Part shown: piece after piece, positions 17,499 to 26,243 of the stretch
Layout: each line of letters starts with the position of its first letter
How positions within the stretch are numbered: the stretch's first letter is position 1
Origin: CAWGCA01 sp963820955
GTDB taxonomy: Bacteria > Pseudomonadota > Gammaproteobacteria > Chromatiales > Chromatiaceae
NCBI GenBank assembly: GCA_963820955.1
Contig: CAWGCA010000044.1
Location: forward strand, 35,515 to 99,514
Reading direction: 5' to 3'
Length of the DNA: 64,000 nt
The notes under the pieces: model-generated
Databases searched by the model: none
Told to the model about the DNA's origin: nothing
The model's input: only the letters and a program-made list of their open reading frames with translations
Position numbers and translations under genes: made by a program

Positions 17499-18947
17499 TC
17501 AGATTCCGAGACAGAGGTACTTCATCTCCAGGTACTCGTCGATGCCGTACTTCGATCCCTCTCTGCCGATGCCGGACTGTTTGATCCCGCCGAACGGGGC
17601 TACCGCCGTTGAGATGATGCCCGAGTTTACACCCACCATGCCGTACTCCAGGGCCTCGGACACACGCCACACCCGCCCCAGATTCTGACTGTAAAAATAG
17701 GCCGCCAGCCCGTACTCGGTGTCGTTCGCCATAGCCACCGCCTGCTGCTCGGTCTGAAAACGAATCAGCGGGGCTACCGGCCCAAAGGTCTCTTCCCGGG
17801 CTATCCGCATCTCCTGGGAGACATCGGTCAACAGGGTTGGCTGGAAAAAGGTCCCGCCCCGCGGGTGACGCGATCCGCCAACCACAATCCTCGCCCCTTT
17901 GTCGACGGCGTCGGCAATATACCCCTCCACCTTGTGCAGCGCCGACAGGTTGATCAGCGGCCCCTGATTGACCCCCTCCTCCACCCCTGGGCCTACCTGC
18001 AGGCGCGACACGGCATCGGCCAGTTTTTCGGCAAAAGGCTGATAGATACCGTCCTGCACCAGAAAACGGTTGGCGCAGACGCAGGTCTGCCCGCTGTTGC
18101 GGTATTTGGAGGCAATCGCACCGGCCACCGCGGCTTCCAGGTCAGCATCGTCAAAGACGATGAATGGCGCATTACCGCCGAGTTCCAGCGATAGCTTTTT
18201 GACCGTGTCGGCACACTGTCGCATCAGTAACCGGCCGACCTCAGTGGAACCGGTAAACGAGAGCTTCCTCACCTTAGGATTGCTGGTCAATTCGCCGCCG
18301 ATGGGTTCTGGCGAGCCGGTGATCAGGTTCAACACCCCGGGTGGCAGACCAGCCCTTTGCCCCAGTTCACACAGGGCCAATGCCGAATAGGGCGTATCCT
18401 CCGCCGGCTTGACCACCAGGGTGCAGCCGGCGGCGAGGGCGGCGGCGGCCTTGCGGGTGATCATGGCGGTGGGGAAATTCCACGGGGTGATTACCGCGCT
18501 TACCCCGACCGGCTGCTTCAAGACCAGGATGCGCCGGCCCTCCTGATCCCGGGGAATGGTGTCACCGTAGATCCGTCTCCCCTCTTCGGCAAACCATTCG
18601 ATAAAGGAGGCGGCATAGACGATCTCACCCCTCGCCTCGGACAGCGGCTTACCCTGCTCGGCGGTCATCAGCTGCGCCAGATCCTCCAAGTGCTCCAGCA
18701 GCAAATGGTGCCAGCGCCAAAGGATGGTCGCTCGCTCGGCGGCAGTCTTGGTGCGCCAGCCGGCCCAGGCGGCATCCGCCGCGTCTACGGCCCGACCGGT
18801 TTCAGCCGCCCCCATCGAGGGCACGGTACCCAGGGTCTCTCCGCTGGCCGGGTTGGTGACCTCCATCACAGCTCCGCTGTCGGCAGCCACCCATACGCCG
18901 TCGATGTAACACTGTTGCCGGAACAGGGAAGTGTCGGTCAGTTTCAT
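17499..18947 (-). CDS. gabD: NAD(P)-dependent succinate-semialdehyde dehydrogenase
   Basis: A 482-aa aldehyde dehydrogenase of the GabD type, oxidising succinate semialdehyde to succinate. It has the cofactor-binding and family blocks TPWNFPTAMITRK and FTGSTEVGRLLM, the catalytic Glu in SLELGGNAPFIV, and the catalytic Cys in YRNSGQTCVCANR (QTCVCANR is typical of GabD). The C-terminal ALEYGMVGVNSG and PFGGIKQSGIGREG are also present. Length matches E. coli GabD (482 aa). No gabT or gabP lies next to it, so here it may detoxify or salvage succinate semialdehyde on its own. Confidence 0.93.
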   Translation of the reverse strand: MKLTDTSLFRQQCYIDGVWVAADSGAVMEVTNPASGETLGTVPSMGAAETGRAVDAADAAWAGWRTKTAAERATILWRWHHLLLEHLEDLAQLMTAEQGKPLSEARGEIVYAASFIEWFAEEGRRIYGDTIPRDQEGRRILVLKQPVGVSAVITPWNFPTAMITRKAAAALAAGCTLVVKPAEDTPYSALALCELGQRAGLPPGVLNLITGSPEPIGGELTSNPKVRKLSFTGSTEVGRLLMRQCADTVKKLSLELGGNAPFIVFDDADLEAAVAGAIASKYRNSGQTCVCANRFLVQDGIYQPFAEKLADAVSRLQVGPGVEEGVNQGPLINLSALHKVEGYIADAVDKGARIVVGGSRHPRGGTFFQPTLLTDVSQEMRIAREETFGPVAPLIRFQTEQQAVAMANDTEYGLAAYFYSQNLGRVWRVSEALEYGMVGVNSGIISTAVAPFGGIKQSGIGREGSKYGIDEYLEMKYLCLGI

Positions 18948-19021
18948 GGTTTTCCTCCTGCGCGATTCGGGTTGAGGTTATCATAGCGGAGCCAGCCATT
19001 TTCTCCGACTAGCGCCACCCT

Positions 19022-19930
19022 ATGATCAGCCTCCCGTTGCAGACCAAAAGCCGTCGCGCTGGCCTCCTGGCCGCACTTGGGGCCTTCTTGATCTGGGGTT
19101 TCTCCCCCATCTACTTCCGCGCAGTAGGGACGGCATCCGCCCTGGAGATCCTCTCCCATCGGGTCGTCTGGTCCCTGTTTTTCAGCCTGGGCCTCGTCGC
19201 CTTGACCGGACAGACCCGGATTCTGGTGAATATCTTTACCCGGCCACGGATACTCGCCACCCTGCTGCTGAGCGCCCTGCTGGTCTCCGTTAACTGGCTG
19301 GCGTTTATCTGGGCGGTAAACCACGACCTCGCCCTGGAGGCGAGTATGGGATACTTCATTTTCCCTCTGGTCATGGTCGTGCTGGGCAGAATTTTTCTAG
19401 AGGAACGCCTCAACCGCAATCAGATCCTGGCCCTCTGCCTGGTGCTCCTCGGTGTACTCAACCTGCTGCTCAGCCAGAACCGGCTGCCCTGGATCGCCCT
19501 GCTGCTCGCCACCTCCATGGGATTCTACAGCCTGGTCCGAAAAACGGTTCCAGCCGATCCCCTGGTCGGACTGACCATTGAATGCCTGCTGCTGTTCCCG
19601 CTTAGCGCGTTCTATCTGCTGTTACTGGGGCACAGCGGGGAGCTGATATTCGGCACCCGGGGTATCGGGTTCGACCTGCTGCTCGCCTGCTCCGCCTTGA
19701 TGACGGCCCTGCCGCTGATCCTTTACACCTCGGCCACCAGAATTCTTCGACTGGGTACAGTAGGTCTGCTCCAGTACCTGAGTCCCAGCTGTCAGTTCCT
19801 GCTGGCGGTATTCCTGTTTGGAGAGCCCTTCAGCCAGGCTCAACTCCACACCTTTCTGCTGATCTGGTTCGGCCTGGCGATCTTCACCCTGGATTCGCGC
19901 TATCGGCTGCAAGCAAGGGTCAGTGAATAG
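19022..19930 (+). CDS. rarD: RarD-type EamA permease
   Basis: A 302-aa membrane protein with about ten hydrophobic helices and the RarD signature near the N-terminus (GLLAALGAFLIWGFSPIYF, then EILSHRVVWSLFF). Later blocks NWLAFIWAVNHDLALEASMGYFI and LPLILYTSATRILRLGTVGLLQY match the RarD subfamily of drug/metabolite transporters. It was first linked to chloramphenicol sensitivity, and the natural substrate is unknown. It is divergent from gabD and convergent with the DsrE-like gene. Confidence 0.92.
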   Translation: MISLPLQTKSRRAGLLAALGAFLIWGFSPIYFRAVGTASALEILSHRVVWSLFFSLGLVALTGQTRILVNIFTRPRILATLLLSALLVSVNWLAFIWAVNHDLALEASMGYFIFPLVMVVLGRIFLEERLNRNQILALCLVLLGVLNLLLSQNRLPWIALLLATSMGFYSLVRKTVPADPLVGLTIECLLLFPLSAFYLLLLGHSGELIFGTRGIGFDLLLACSALMTALPLILYTSATRILRLGTVGLLQYLSPSCQFLLAVFLFGEPFSQAQLHTFLLIWFGLAIFTLDSRYRLQARVSE

Positions 19931-19934
19931 AGGG

Positions 19935-19963
19935 GGGCGGCCCGCGGCCATCAGGGGCCGCCC
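19935..19963. terminator. Hairpin between convergent rarD and dsrE-like gene
   Basis: A perfect 9-bp GC stem (GGGCGGCCC / GGGCCGCCC) with an 11-base loop lies in the 47-base gap between two convergent genes. No clear T-run follows on either strand. Position suggests a bidirectional end signal. Confidence 0.5.
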
Positions 19964-19977
19964 ACAAAGGAGGAAGA

Positions 19978-20430
19978 TCAGGGCCGGATGTAGGCGTAAC
20001 CCTGCTGCTGCAACTCCATGATGCGCTTTACGCCGGCGGACACCACCTGCACGCCGTCGATCAGGACGGGTTCCGCACCGGTCTTTTTGGCTATATTTTT
20101 CATCGTGTTGCCACAGGCGCTGAAGGTGATGTCCTGCATTGCCAGGCTGGCCACCCGCTGCTTCTGGGTGGACTTGTCGGTCAACAGACTCAACCCGGGG
20201 CCATAGGCAACCACCTCGATGGCGATATTGTCCTGACCGTACTCCTTCTGCAGATTGACTGCGTTGTTCAAGGCGATCTTCTGGGTGACCTCGTCGCTGG
20301 TACTGACCTGAATTACCAGCTTGTTGGCAGGGCCTTCATGCGACGTCGCCAGGACCATCTGTGCGGCCAGCATCAGGGCCAGAATCAACACGGCTTGAAA
20401 CGTCAAAATCGGCTTATTAATAGGCTTCAT
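19978..20430 (-). CDS. Secreted DsrE-like protein
   Basis: A 150-aa protein with an N-terminal signal peptide (about residues 1-29, AVLILALMLAAQMVLA) and a DsrE/F-like sulfur-relay fold: VIQVSTSDEVTQKIALNNAVNL, VVAYGPGLSLL, then FSACGNTM with one conserved Cys (106), ending GYAYIRP. Periplasmic DsrE-like proteins of this kind occur in sulfur-oxidising bacteria; their chemistry is not settled. It is clearly related to the C-terminal domain of the anti-sigma factor encoded just upstream (20641-21381): both share VEVVA/Y..GL.LL, ACGNT and the WAYI/YAYI end. It may be a member or target of the same regulon. Confidence 0.85.
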   Translation of the reverse strand: MKPINKPILTFQAVLILALMLAAQMVLATSHEGPANKLVIQVSTSDEVTQKIALNNAVNLQKEYGQDNIAIEVVAYGPGLSLLTDKSTQKQRVASLAMQDITFSACGNTMKNIAKKTGAEPVLIDGVQVVSAGVKRIMELQQQGYAYIRP

Positions 20431-20460
20431 TGTTATCTCCTCGATTGGTGTTTTAGTAAC

Positions 20461-20612
20461 GGCTATCTCGATTTTCTCGAGCTACCCTTGTGGTGCAGAA
20501 ACGCACCACTATTTTCGTGCGCCTAAGCGCATGAAAAAGATGGCGATCGAAACCCGTGGTTTTTGATCGCCCTATCGAAAAACCCCCTGCAAGGGATTCT
20601 TCAAAGTACTCT
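20461..20612. mobile_element. MITE-like structured repeat, copy 1
   Basis: A ~150-base non-coding sequence related along its whole length to 31712-31861. It contains four small hairpins in the same order as the other copy: GGTGC..GCACC, TGCGCCTAAGCGCA, GGCGATCG..GATCGCC and an AACCCC/AGGGATT pair. Both copies carry CGCCTAAGCGCATGAAAA. It occupies the gap between the anti-sigma gene and the dsrE-like gene. Just beyond its right end, 20614-20634 forms another hairpin (AACTCGG / CCGAGTT). Its ends are less regular than in copy 2. Confidence 0.75.
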
Positions 20613-20640
20613 GAACTCGGAGCGCTGCCGAGTTCCTGAC

Positions 20641-21381
20641 TCAGACTTTGATGTAGGCCCAGCCTTGTTGCTGGCGCCGGGCTACGAAAGAGACCCCGGA
20701 CTGCACGATCACGGCCTGGGGCAGTATTTGTACGTTTTCCCCCTGTTCGCGACGGAAACGCCGCAAGGTGTTGCCGCAGGCCGCAAACTGCAGATTGTTA
20801 TAACGGGCATCCAGCCGGCTGATCCGCTCAGCGATCGGCGAACGTCCTGTCTGCAATAGCCGCAAGCCCAGATTGTTGGCCACCACCTCTACCTGCAGGG
20901 TCCGGCCCTCGGCGGCATACTCCTGCAGCACCAGTTCGACCTGATCGAGCATGTCGTCCGCAACTGCCGGATCGTCCGAACTGACATGAAAAAGAACCCG
21001 TGCCGGGTTCGAAACCGATGCCCCCGGAGTTCCATCCACCACTACCGGGGAAGAGGAAACCAGGCGCTCCGGAGCAAAACCGGGTTCCTCCATCAAGATC
21101 AGGGCACTCAGCAACGACAGGGCAACCAGACCCGCTGCCATGGCATAGCCGCTCAGTCGACCCCAGCCGGAACGGCTGGAAACCGTTGGTTCGGACGAAT
21201 CGGATGGTTCCGGGTAGGCACTGCGCACCAGCTCTTTCAAGTAGCCGGCCTGGCAGACCCGCCGGCTCAGTTGATCCGAGCGGCTGGCTGCCTCAAGCAG
21301 TTCCCTGCGCTCCTCCAGACCCAGCTCCCCGTCCACATAAGCGTCGATTATCTGATCAAAATAGTCCGCTTGTTGATTCAT
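20641..21381 (-). CDS. Membrane anti-sigma factor with extracytoplasmic DsrE-like domain
   Basis: A 246-aa protein in three parts. A cytoplasmic N-terminal helical domain (about 1-70, DQIIDAYVDGELGLEERREL) has the acidic YVDGEL start of anti-sigma domains but no HxxxCxxC zinc motif. One membrane helix follows (about 78-97, GYAMAAGLVALSLLSALILM). The C-terminal domain (about 125-246) is homologous to the neighbouring secreted DsrE-like protein, with the Cys in FAACGNTLRRF (Cys202) and the end WAYIKV. Its start overlaps the sigma-factor stop by four bases, the usual arrangement of a sigma/anti-sigma pair. It probably holds the sigma factor at the membrane and releases it when the outer domain senses a sulfur or redox signal. 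The signal is inferred. Confidence 0.8.
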   Translation of the reverse strand: MNQQADYFDQIIDAYVDGELGLEERRELLEAASRSDQLSRRVCQAGYLKELVRSAYPEPSDSSEPTVSSRSGWGRLSGYAMAAGLVALSLLSALILMEEPGFAPERLVSSSPVVVDGTPGASVSNPARVLFHVSSDDPAVADDMLDQVELVLQEYAAEGRTLQVEVVANNLGLRLLQTGRSPIAERISRLDARYNNLQFAACGNTLRRFRREQGENVQILPQAVIVQSGVSFVARRQQQGWAYIKV

Positions 21382-21923
21382 TTGACTCGCTTCAAATAGC
21401 CTTTTCTCGGCCTGTCCGGTTGTCTCGCCTCCGATAGGAGGTTTTTCAGGCGTTGCCTGCCGCGGTTAAGCCGGCTCATCACGGTACCAACGGGAAGCGC
21501 CAGGATGCTGGCAACCTCGGCGTAGGAGAAGCCCTCCAGATCCACCAGGGTCAAAACCTCCCTCTGTCCCGGCGCCAGCCGGGAAACCGCCAGCCTTACG
21601 CGATGAACGGTCTGCTCCGCATCCACCAGCTGTTCTGCCGTAGGGCGATGCTCATCTACAAGCTCACCATCCGGTTCCAGCGGCTTGCGACTGCGACAAT
21701 GATCCCGGTGGCAGTTGGCCAGAATGGAGAACACCCAGGCCTCGAACGAGTCCGGCTTTTTCAGCCGATCGAGACGGTGCAACGCCTTCACTATAGCCTC
21801 CTGCACCAGGTCGTCCGCCTGATGGGCATTGCCACACCAGGCCAGCGCCATACGGTAGAGTCTGGGTCTCAACCGGACCAAACGATTGTGCATACCCGAC
21901 GGAAGCCGCTGCAAGAGCCTCAT
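21378..21923 (-). CDS. ECF RNA polymerase sigma factor
   Basis: A 181-aa extracytoplasmic-function sigma factor. Region 2 is seen in LYRMALAWCGNAHQADDLVQEAIVKALHRL and FEAWVFSILANCHRDHCR, and region 4 in LAPGQREVLTLVDLEGFSYAEVASILALPVGTVMSRLNRGRQRLK. It directs RNA polymerase to a specific promoter set. The downstream gene, overlapping by four bases, encodes its membrane anti-sigma factor, and the dsrE-like gene follows. Target promoters could not be recognised. Start codons further in (M11) are possible but region 2 needs most of the N-terminus. Confidence 0.93.
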   Translation of the reverse strand: MRLLQRLPSGMHNRLVRLRPRLYRMALAWCGNAHQADDLVQEAIVKALHRLDRLKKPDSFEAWVFSILANCHRDHCRSRKPLEPDGELVDEHRPTAEQLVDAEQTVHRVRLAVSRLAPGQREVLTLVDLEGFSYAEVASILALPVGTVMSRLNRGRQRLKNLLSEARQPDRPRKGYLKRVK

Positions 21924-21986
21924 GGGATGTTCATTCCCCTTTCATACGTGTACCTGTTAGACGCAACAGGAAGGGGATTTATTCCA

Positions 21987-22616
21987 TCAGTTGAGAAAAG
22001 GATTGGTCTGCCGCTCGTGCCCTATAGTGGACATGGGACCGTGGCCGGGAATGAAGGCCACGTCGTCGCCCAAGGTCCAGAGCTGCTGGCGAATGGCCTT
22101 AAGCAGGGTGGCATGGTCACCGCGGGGGAAATCAGTGCGGCCAATGGAACCTTTGAACAGCACATCGCCGACGATCGCCAAACGATCGCCGGGGTGAAAA
22201 AAGATCACATGGCCGGGGGTATGACCCGGGCAGTGGCGTACTTCCAGTTCCCCGTTCCCGACCTGGACCCGGTCCCCCTGCTCCAGCCAACGGGTCGGCT
22301 CAAAGCTTTCCGCTGCGGGAAAGTCGAACATTCGACCCTGCTCGGGCAGGGCCTCGATCCAGAAGCGGTCCTCCTGCTGGGGTCCTTCAATAGGCAGATC
22401 GAGTTTCCGTGACAAAGCCCCTACACCGCCGGCGTGGTCGATATGGGCGTGGGTAAGCAGGATCTTTTCCAGTTTCAGCCCTTTTTCTTCCACCGCCCCG
22501 ACGATACGCTCGAGATCCCCACCGGGGTCAACCACGGCGGCCTTCCCAGTCTCTTCGCACCACAGCAGGGTGCAATTCTGTTGGAAAGGGGTGACCGGGA
22601 TAATGGTGTATTTCAT
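21987..22616 (-). CDS. MBL-fold hydrolase (YcbL/glyoxalase II-like)
   Basis: A 209-aa metallo-beta-lactamase fold protein. It has the metal motif LTHAHIDHAGG (HxHxDH), further ligands in HCPGHTPGHVIFF and IVGDVLFKGSIGRTDFP, and the last His in FIPGHGPMSTIGHER. The GSIGRTDFPRGD block is typical of YcbL-type type II glyoxalases, which hydrolyse S-lactoylglutathione or related thioesters. It lacks the C-terminal HAGH domain. It is transcribed separately from the sigma-factor gene (63-base gap). Confidence 0.88.
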   Translation of the reverse strand: MKYTIIPVTPFQQNCTLLWCEETGKAAVVDPGGDLERIVGAVEEKGLKLEKILLTHAHIDHAGGVGALSRKLDLPIEGPQQEDRFWIEALPEQGRMFDFPAAESFEPTRWLEQGDRVQVGNGELEVRHCPGHTPGHVIFFHPGDRLAIVGDVLFKGSIGRTDFPRGDHATLLKAIRQQLWTLGDDVAFIPGHGPMSTIGHERQTNPFLN

Positions 22617-22754
22617 CGGCTCGATCAGCTAAAAAAGGGGCAGTGATAGCCAGGGCGAGGCAGGCCCCGCCTGCTGGCCCTTGTGGTTTGCAGGGGGACC
22701 GATACGGGATTCCTGCCGTTGCAGAAAACGCCAGAAATCAGCGGTCCACAAAGG

Positions 22755-23372
22755 CTATTCCGGATTCGGGATAATGCCTCTTTCTACCAGAGCCCGAATC
22801 GCAACCTCTACGCTCTGTTCAATCGATTGCCCCTCGGTATCCAGTTCCACTTCTGCTGATTCCGGGATTTCATAGGGCGAAGAGATGCCCGTAAACTCCT
22901 TGATCAGGCCGGCTCGCGCCTTTTTGTACATCCCCTTGACGTCCCGCTGTTCACACTCGTCCAGGGAACATTTGCAGTAGACTTCGAGGAACTCTCCGTC
23001 CGGAAACAGGGCCCGCACCCGGTCCCGGTCGTAGCGGAAAGGCGAAATAAAGGCTGAGATGGCGATGGTGCCGGAGTCCACGAAAAGCTTTACCATCTCG
23101 CCGATGCGACGGATATTCTCGTGCCGGTCCTCATCACTGAAACCGAGATCACTGCACAGACCATGGCGCACGTTATCACCATCCAGCACATAGGCATGAT
23201 GACCCAGATCGAACAACCGCTGCTGCAGTGCCTGCGCCGCGGTGGACTTGCCGGCACCGGACAGGCCGGTAAACCAGAGCGCGACGCTCTTGTGGCCGTT
23301 TTTTCGGGCCCGGTCCTCTCTGCTGATACTCTCTTCGTGCCAGACCACGTTCTGTGTCACTGCACCCATCAT
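22755..23372 (-). CDS. cysC: Adenylylsulfate kinase
   Basis: A 205-aa APS kinase that phosphorylates adenosine 5'-phosphosulfate to PAPS for sulfate assimilation or sulfation. It has the Walker A loop [17 protein letters not shown], the APS-binding blocks [17 protein letters not shown] and [13 protein letters not shown], and the lid [13 protein letters not shown]. The C-terminal [20 protein letters not shown] is also characteristic. No cysD, cysN or cysH is adjacent, so PAPS production must depend on genes elsewhere. Confidence 0.96.
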   Translation of the reverse strand: MMGAVTQNVVWHEESISREDRARKNGHKSVALWFTGLSGAGKSTAAQALQQRLFDLGHHAYVLDGDNVRHGLCSDLGFSDEDRHENIRRIGEMVKLFVDSGTIAISAFISPFRYDRDRVRALFPDGEFLEVYCKCSLDECEQRDVKGMYKKARAGLIKEFTGISSPYEIPESAEVELDTEGQSIEQSVEVAIRALVERGIIPNPE

Positions 23373-23392
23373 TCACCCCTCACACTGCTCAC

Positions 23393-23422
23393 AAAAACGG
23401 GCGCTTGTATAAAAGCGCCCGT
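23393..23422 (-). terminator. Rho-independent terminator of the comEA-like gene
   Basis: On the minus strand a perfect 10-bp stem (ACGGGCGCTT / AAGCGCCCGT) with a six-base loop is followed by TTTTT. It lies directly after the stop of the comEA-like gene and before cysC, so cysC is probably transcribed from its own promoter. Confidence 0.85.
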
Positions 23423-23450
23423 TCTCACGGTTTGAAAACCCGAGTCCCGG

Positions 23451-23738
23451 CTAACGGCCGGCCCCCGATCCCCTGGCACTGACCGACAGCGAGCCTCGAT
23501 TCAGTTCCAGGATATGCTCACCGATCCCTCTCACCTGTGTCAGTTCCTCCACCGACTGAAAGGGGCCGTACTTCTCGCGGTAGGCAACAATCGCATTCGC
23601 CCTCGCCTCGCCCACGCCATTCAACCCGGTTGCCAGGGTCTGAGCGTCGGCCTTATTGATATCGACCAGGTCGGCAGATGCAACACCGGAAACCGCCAGC
23701 ATAACTGCCAAAACCAACATCCTTGTGATCCTTTCCAT
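23451..23738 (-). CDS. Small secreted helix-hairpin-helix (ComEA-like) protein
   Basis: A 95-aa protein with a signal peptide (residues about 1-22, ending VSGVASA), then one pair of helix-hairpin-helix motifs: DLVDINKADAQTLATGLNGVGEARANAIVAYREKYGPF and QVRGIGEHILELN. This is the DNA-binding domain of ComEA, the periplasmic DNA receptor for natural transformation. Many Proteobacteria have such stand-alone forms. A direct role in competence is possible but not shown by context, as no com genes are adjacent. Confidence 0.85.
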   Translation of the reverse strand: MERITRMLVLAVMLAVSGVASADLVDINKADAQTLATGLNGVGEARANAIVAYREKYGPFQSVEELTQVRGIGEHILELNRGSLSVSARGSGAGR

Positions 23739-23773
23739 GGATAGTTCTCCTTAACATTTTTTGAGTTGATGCG

Positions 23774-23810
23774 GACCCTGAGGCCCAATACCCCTTCCTG
23801 GGGCAGGGTC
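23774..23810. terminator. Hairpin after pyrF
   Basis: The stem GACCCTG / CAGGGTC encloses an inner CCCC-TTCCT-GGGG hairpin in the gap between pyrF and the comEA-like gene. No T-run follows, so function as a terminator is uncertain. Confidence 0.35.
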
Positions 23811-23835
23811 AGACTAAGGGGTCAGGCCGTTGCTG

Positions 23836-24546
23836 TCAATACGGCTCGAAAACAGCGATTTCGTCCCGAATCCGGCGCAGGCTTTCCAGTGGTTCCGAGG
23901 CCGCCGTAATGGGGCGGCCTATGACCAGCATATCGCCCCCCCCGTTCAGCGCATCCAACGGCGTCATCACCCGCTGCTGGTCATCGAGGGAGGCATCCCT
24001 CGGCCGAACGCCGGGGGTAACCAGCAGAAAATCCCGGTCCACGGCAGGGCGCACCACCTGGGCCTCCCGGGGTGAACAGACGATACCGTCCAACCCGCAA
24101 TCGGCGGCCAGCTTCCCCAGCCGCAGGACGTTCTCCGCCGGCGTTCCGGTGAATCCCACTTCCGCTATGTCCTTCTGGCCAAGGCTGGTGAGGATGGTAA
24201 CAGCCACCAGCAGGGGCCGATTGGAGCAACTCGCCAGGCGTTCTCGAGCGGTTTCCATCATACGGCGCCCACCGGAGGCATGGAGATTGATCATCCAGAC
24301 CCCCAGATCGGCCGCCGCGGCGCAGGCCGCCGCTACGGTATTTGGGATGTCGTGATACTTCAGATCCAGAAAAACATCGAAGCCCTTGGCGATCAGCTTC
24401 TCCACGAAGGCCGGCCCGAGACGGGTAAACATCTCCTTCCCCACTTTGAGACGACAGAGGGAAGGGTCCAGCCGGGAGACCAGGGTAAAGGCCGCTTCGG
24501 CGGCCGGAAAATCCAGTGCCACAATGATTCGAGGGTTCTTTTCCAT
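23836..24546 (-). CDS. pyrF: Orotidine 5'-phosphate decarboxylase
   Basis: A 236-aa TIM-barrel enzyme for the last step of UMP synthesis. The conserved catalytic D-K-D signature is [12 protein letters not shown], with the family start [13 protein letters not shown] and C-terminal blocks LVTPGVRP and [11 protein letters not shown]. Length matches group 1 bacterial PyrF. It lies 10 bases after a lapA-like gene on the same strand. A lapA (yciS)-pyrF neighbourhood is common in gammaproteobacteria, so they are likely co-transcribed. Confidence 0.97.
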   Translation of the reverse strand: MEKNPRIIVALDFPAAEAAFTLVSRLDPSLCRLKVGKEMFTRLGPAFVEKLIAKGFDVFLDLKYHDIPNTVAAACAAAADLGVWMINLHASGGRRMMETARERLASCSNRPLLVAVTILTSLGQKDIAEVGFTGTPAENVLRLGKLAADCGLDGIVCSPREAQVVRPAVDRDFLLVTPGVRPRDASLDDQQRVMTPLDALNGGGDMLVIGRPITAASEPLESLRRIRDEIAVFEPY

Positions 24547-24556
24547 GGCATACGTC

Positions 24557-24844
24557 TCAATGGTCCCTGACCGGAATGGCCCGCAATTGTTCGGCCTCCC
24601 GGGAAGCCAGGCGCAGTTCCCGCCGCAGACCGGTGACTGTTCGTTTCAGCTGTGCCATCCGGCCAAGGCCGGCCAGTACTCCAAGCAACACGCCAACGAT
24701 CACCGCCCCCACCAGCACGACGGACAGCGGCAATTCCTGCGAGCCGAAATAATAGTTCAGATTGACCGGGGCGGCATTCATCAGCGCAAAGGCGGCGCCG
24801 AACAGCATGATAATAAGGACCAACAGCAGCTTGAGAAATCGCAC
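24557..24844 (-). CDS. LapA-domain (YciS-like) membrane protein
   Basis: A 95-aa protein with two membrane helices, [20 protein letters not shown] and [20 protein letters not shown], separated by the typical [14 protein letters not shown] segment. A basic cytoplasmic coiled-coil tail follows. This is the lipopolysaccharide-assembly protein A (YciS) domain. The family acts with LapB to control LPS synthesis through LpxC turnover in E. coli. The partner lapB, usually adjacent, is not seen here; the next upstream gene is fliK-like. Confidence 0.85.
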   Translation of the reverse strand: MRFLKLLLVLIIMLFGAAFALMNAAPVNLNYYFGSQELPLSVVLVGAVIVGVLLGVLAGLGRMAQLKRTVTGLRRELRLASREAEQLRAIPVRDH

Positions 24845-24959
24845 CTCTTGGACTCTCCCCTATCCATCCAACCAGACGGATATCATACTCGGAGCCCGTT
24901 GGGATTAGCCACCCGGAAAAGCGAAAACAGGGCCCCGCGCATCAATACCCCAGGATGCT

Positions 24960-26144
24960 TCAGGCATAGTCATCCAGCAGACCGTCGCTGCGGTAGTAAC
25001 GCATGGAATCCGCGGCCAGGGTACCTTCTTGCTCCAGCCCGTCCTCCCCCCGCTCCCGGGATTCGGCCAGGGCCTCGCGTCCTGAATCCGGATTGCGATC
25101 AGCATGCTCCGCATGGGGACGTGTGTCACCACTGTCACGCTGTCCTACATCCACGTTCGCCAGTTGCAGGTTGTTTTCTCCGAACATCTCCCGCAGACGA
25201 GGAATGGCAGCCTCCAGTGCTTCTCGTACCACCCCATGCTGCGCGCTGAAACTGACGCTCGCCTGGTCATTCTGCAGGGTCAACTGGATATCGATCGGCC
25301 CCAGGTGAGGCGGGTTGATGCGCATGGAGGCCCCCTGAATCGAATGTCCGACCAGCCACAGGACACGTTCCCCCAAGCCCTGTTCCCAACCACTCTTCCC
25401 CAGCGGGGCATTGAGTTCCAACATCGGCTGCCCGAAGGCACGAGGAGCAATCGCTGTTTCCGGGCTCACCCTTCCCATTACCCCGGAAATCATATTGACC
25501 TCGACCAAAGGAGAAGTATCAAGCTCGCTGGCAATCAGCGAAGACGCTACTGATTTAGGCAGCATTCCCACCAACGGCTGCGGCAACTCGACCGGCAAAA
25601 GATCCATACCCAGGCCTGGAGGCAATGGGCGGGAGGCCGGATCCAGCATCAGGCCAGTGTCCTTGATCGCGCTTTCCGTCGCGCCCTCCAGACGCCCGTC
25701 GGATGATGCAAAAAGCCCGTCGCTCAACCGCTGCCCAAGGCCGGCCAGTGTGCTGCGACCGGCTTTCACCGCCACGGCGGCCGCGCTACCTGCTGAGCCA
25801 GGACGACTCAACGCTCCGGAGGCGAGACCCAGCCGGGCAAACAAGGCCTGTACCACCTCGGGATTGAGGGTGGCGGGTAGTTCTCCGGCAACCTCTGCCG
25901 TCAGCGGCAACGGGTTGCCGCCTCCTCCAAGCAGAGCCGCAACAGACGCAAACTCCTCTGCCGGCAGCAACTCCCTGAGCTGGGACAGTAGCCCTGACAA
26001 CTGTTCCTGGCCCGATAAAACATCTATAAATTCAGATACTTGAACTGTACTTTCCTGCTGATTCTGGGATAAGCCCGGATCAAAACTGGAGGCCAGGGAA
26101 CTAAAAAAGCCGGTCTGATTAGCACTGTCAACCACATCGTTCAT
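24960..26144 (-). CDS. fliK: FliK-like flagellar hook-length control protein
   Basis: A 394-aa protein. The long N-terminal part is low-complexity, Ala/Leu/Ser-rich and poorly conserved. The C-terminal domain (about residues 250-340) carries the FliK core LWLVGHSIQGASMRINPPHLGPIDIQLTLQNDQASVSFSAQH. In known FliK this domain binds FlhB and switches export specificity when the hook reaches its length. No other flagellar gene lies in the window, so the gene is an orphan. It may serve a flagellar locus elsewhere or be a type III-type substrate-length ruler with another role. Confidence 0.8.
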   Translation of the reverse strand: MNDVVDSANQTGFFSSLASSFDPGLSQNQQESTVQVSEFIDVLSGQEQLSGLLSQLRELLPAEEFASVAALLGGGGNPLPLTAEVAGELPATLNPEVVQALFARLGLASGALSRPGSAGSAAAVAVKAGRSTLAGLGQRLSDGLFASSDGRLEGATESAIKDTGLMLDPASRPLPPGLGMDLLPVELPQPLVGMLPKSVASSLIASELDTSPLVEVNMISGVMGRVSPETAIAPRAFGQPMLELNAPLGKSGWEQGLGERVLWLVGHSIQGASMRINPPHLGPIDIQLTLQNDQASVSFSAQHGVVREALEAAIPRLREMFGENNLQLANVDVGQRDSGDTRPHAEHADRNPDSGREALAESRERGEDGLEQEGTLAADSMRYYRSDGLLDDYA

Positions 26145-26243
26145 TATGTCGATCCCGAGTCATATGGAGAACCTGACAAAGTAATAGCAGTTCGCGTGCC
26201 AATGTAGTGCGGATCTCGTCTCGATAGGGTGATTTCAGGTGAC

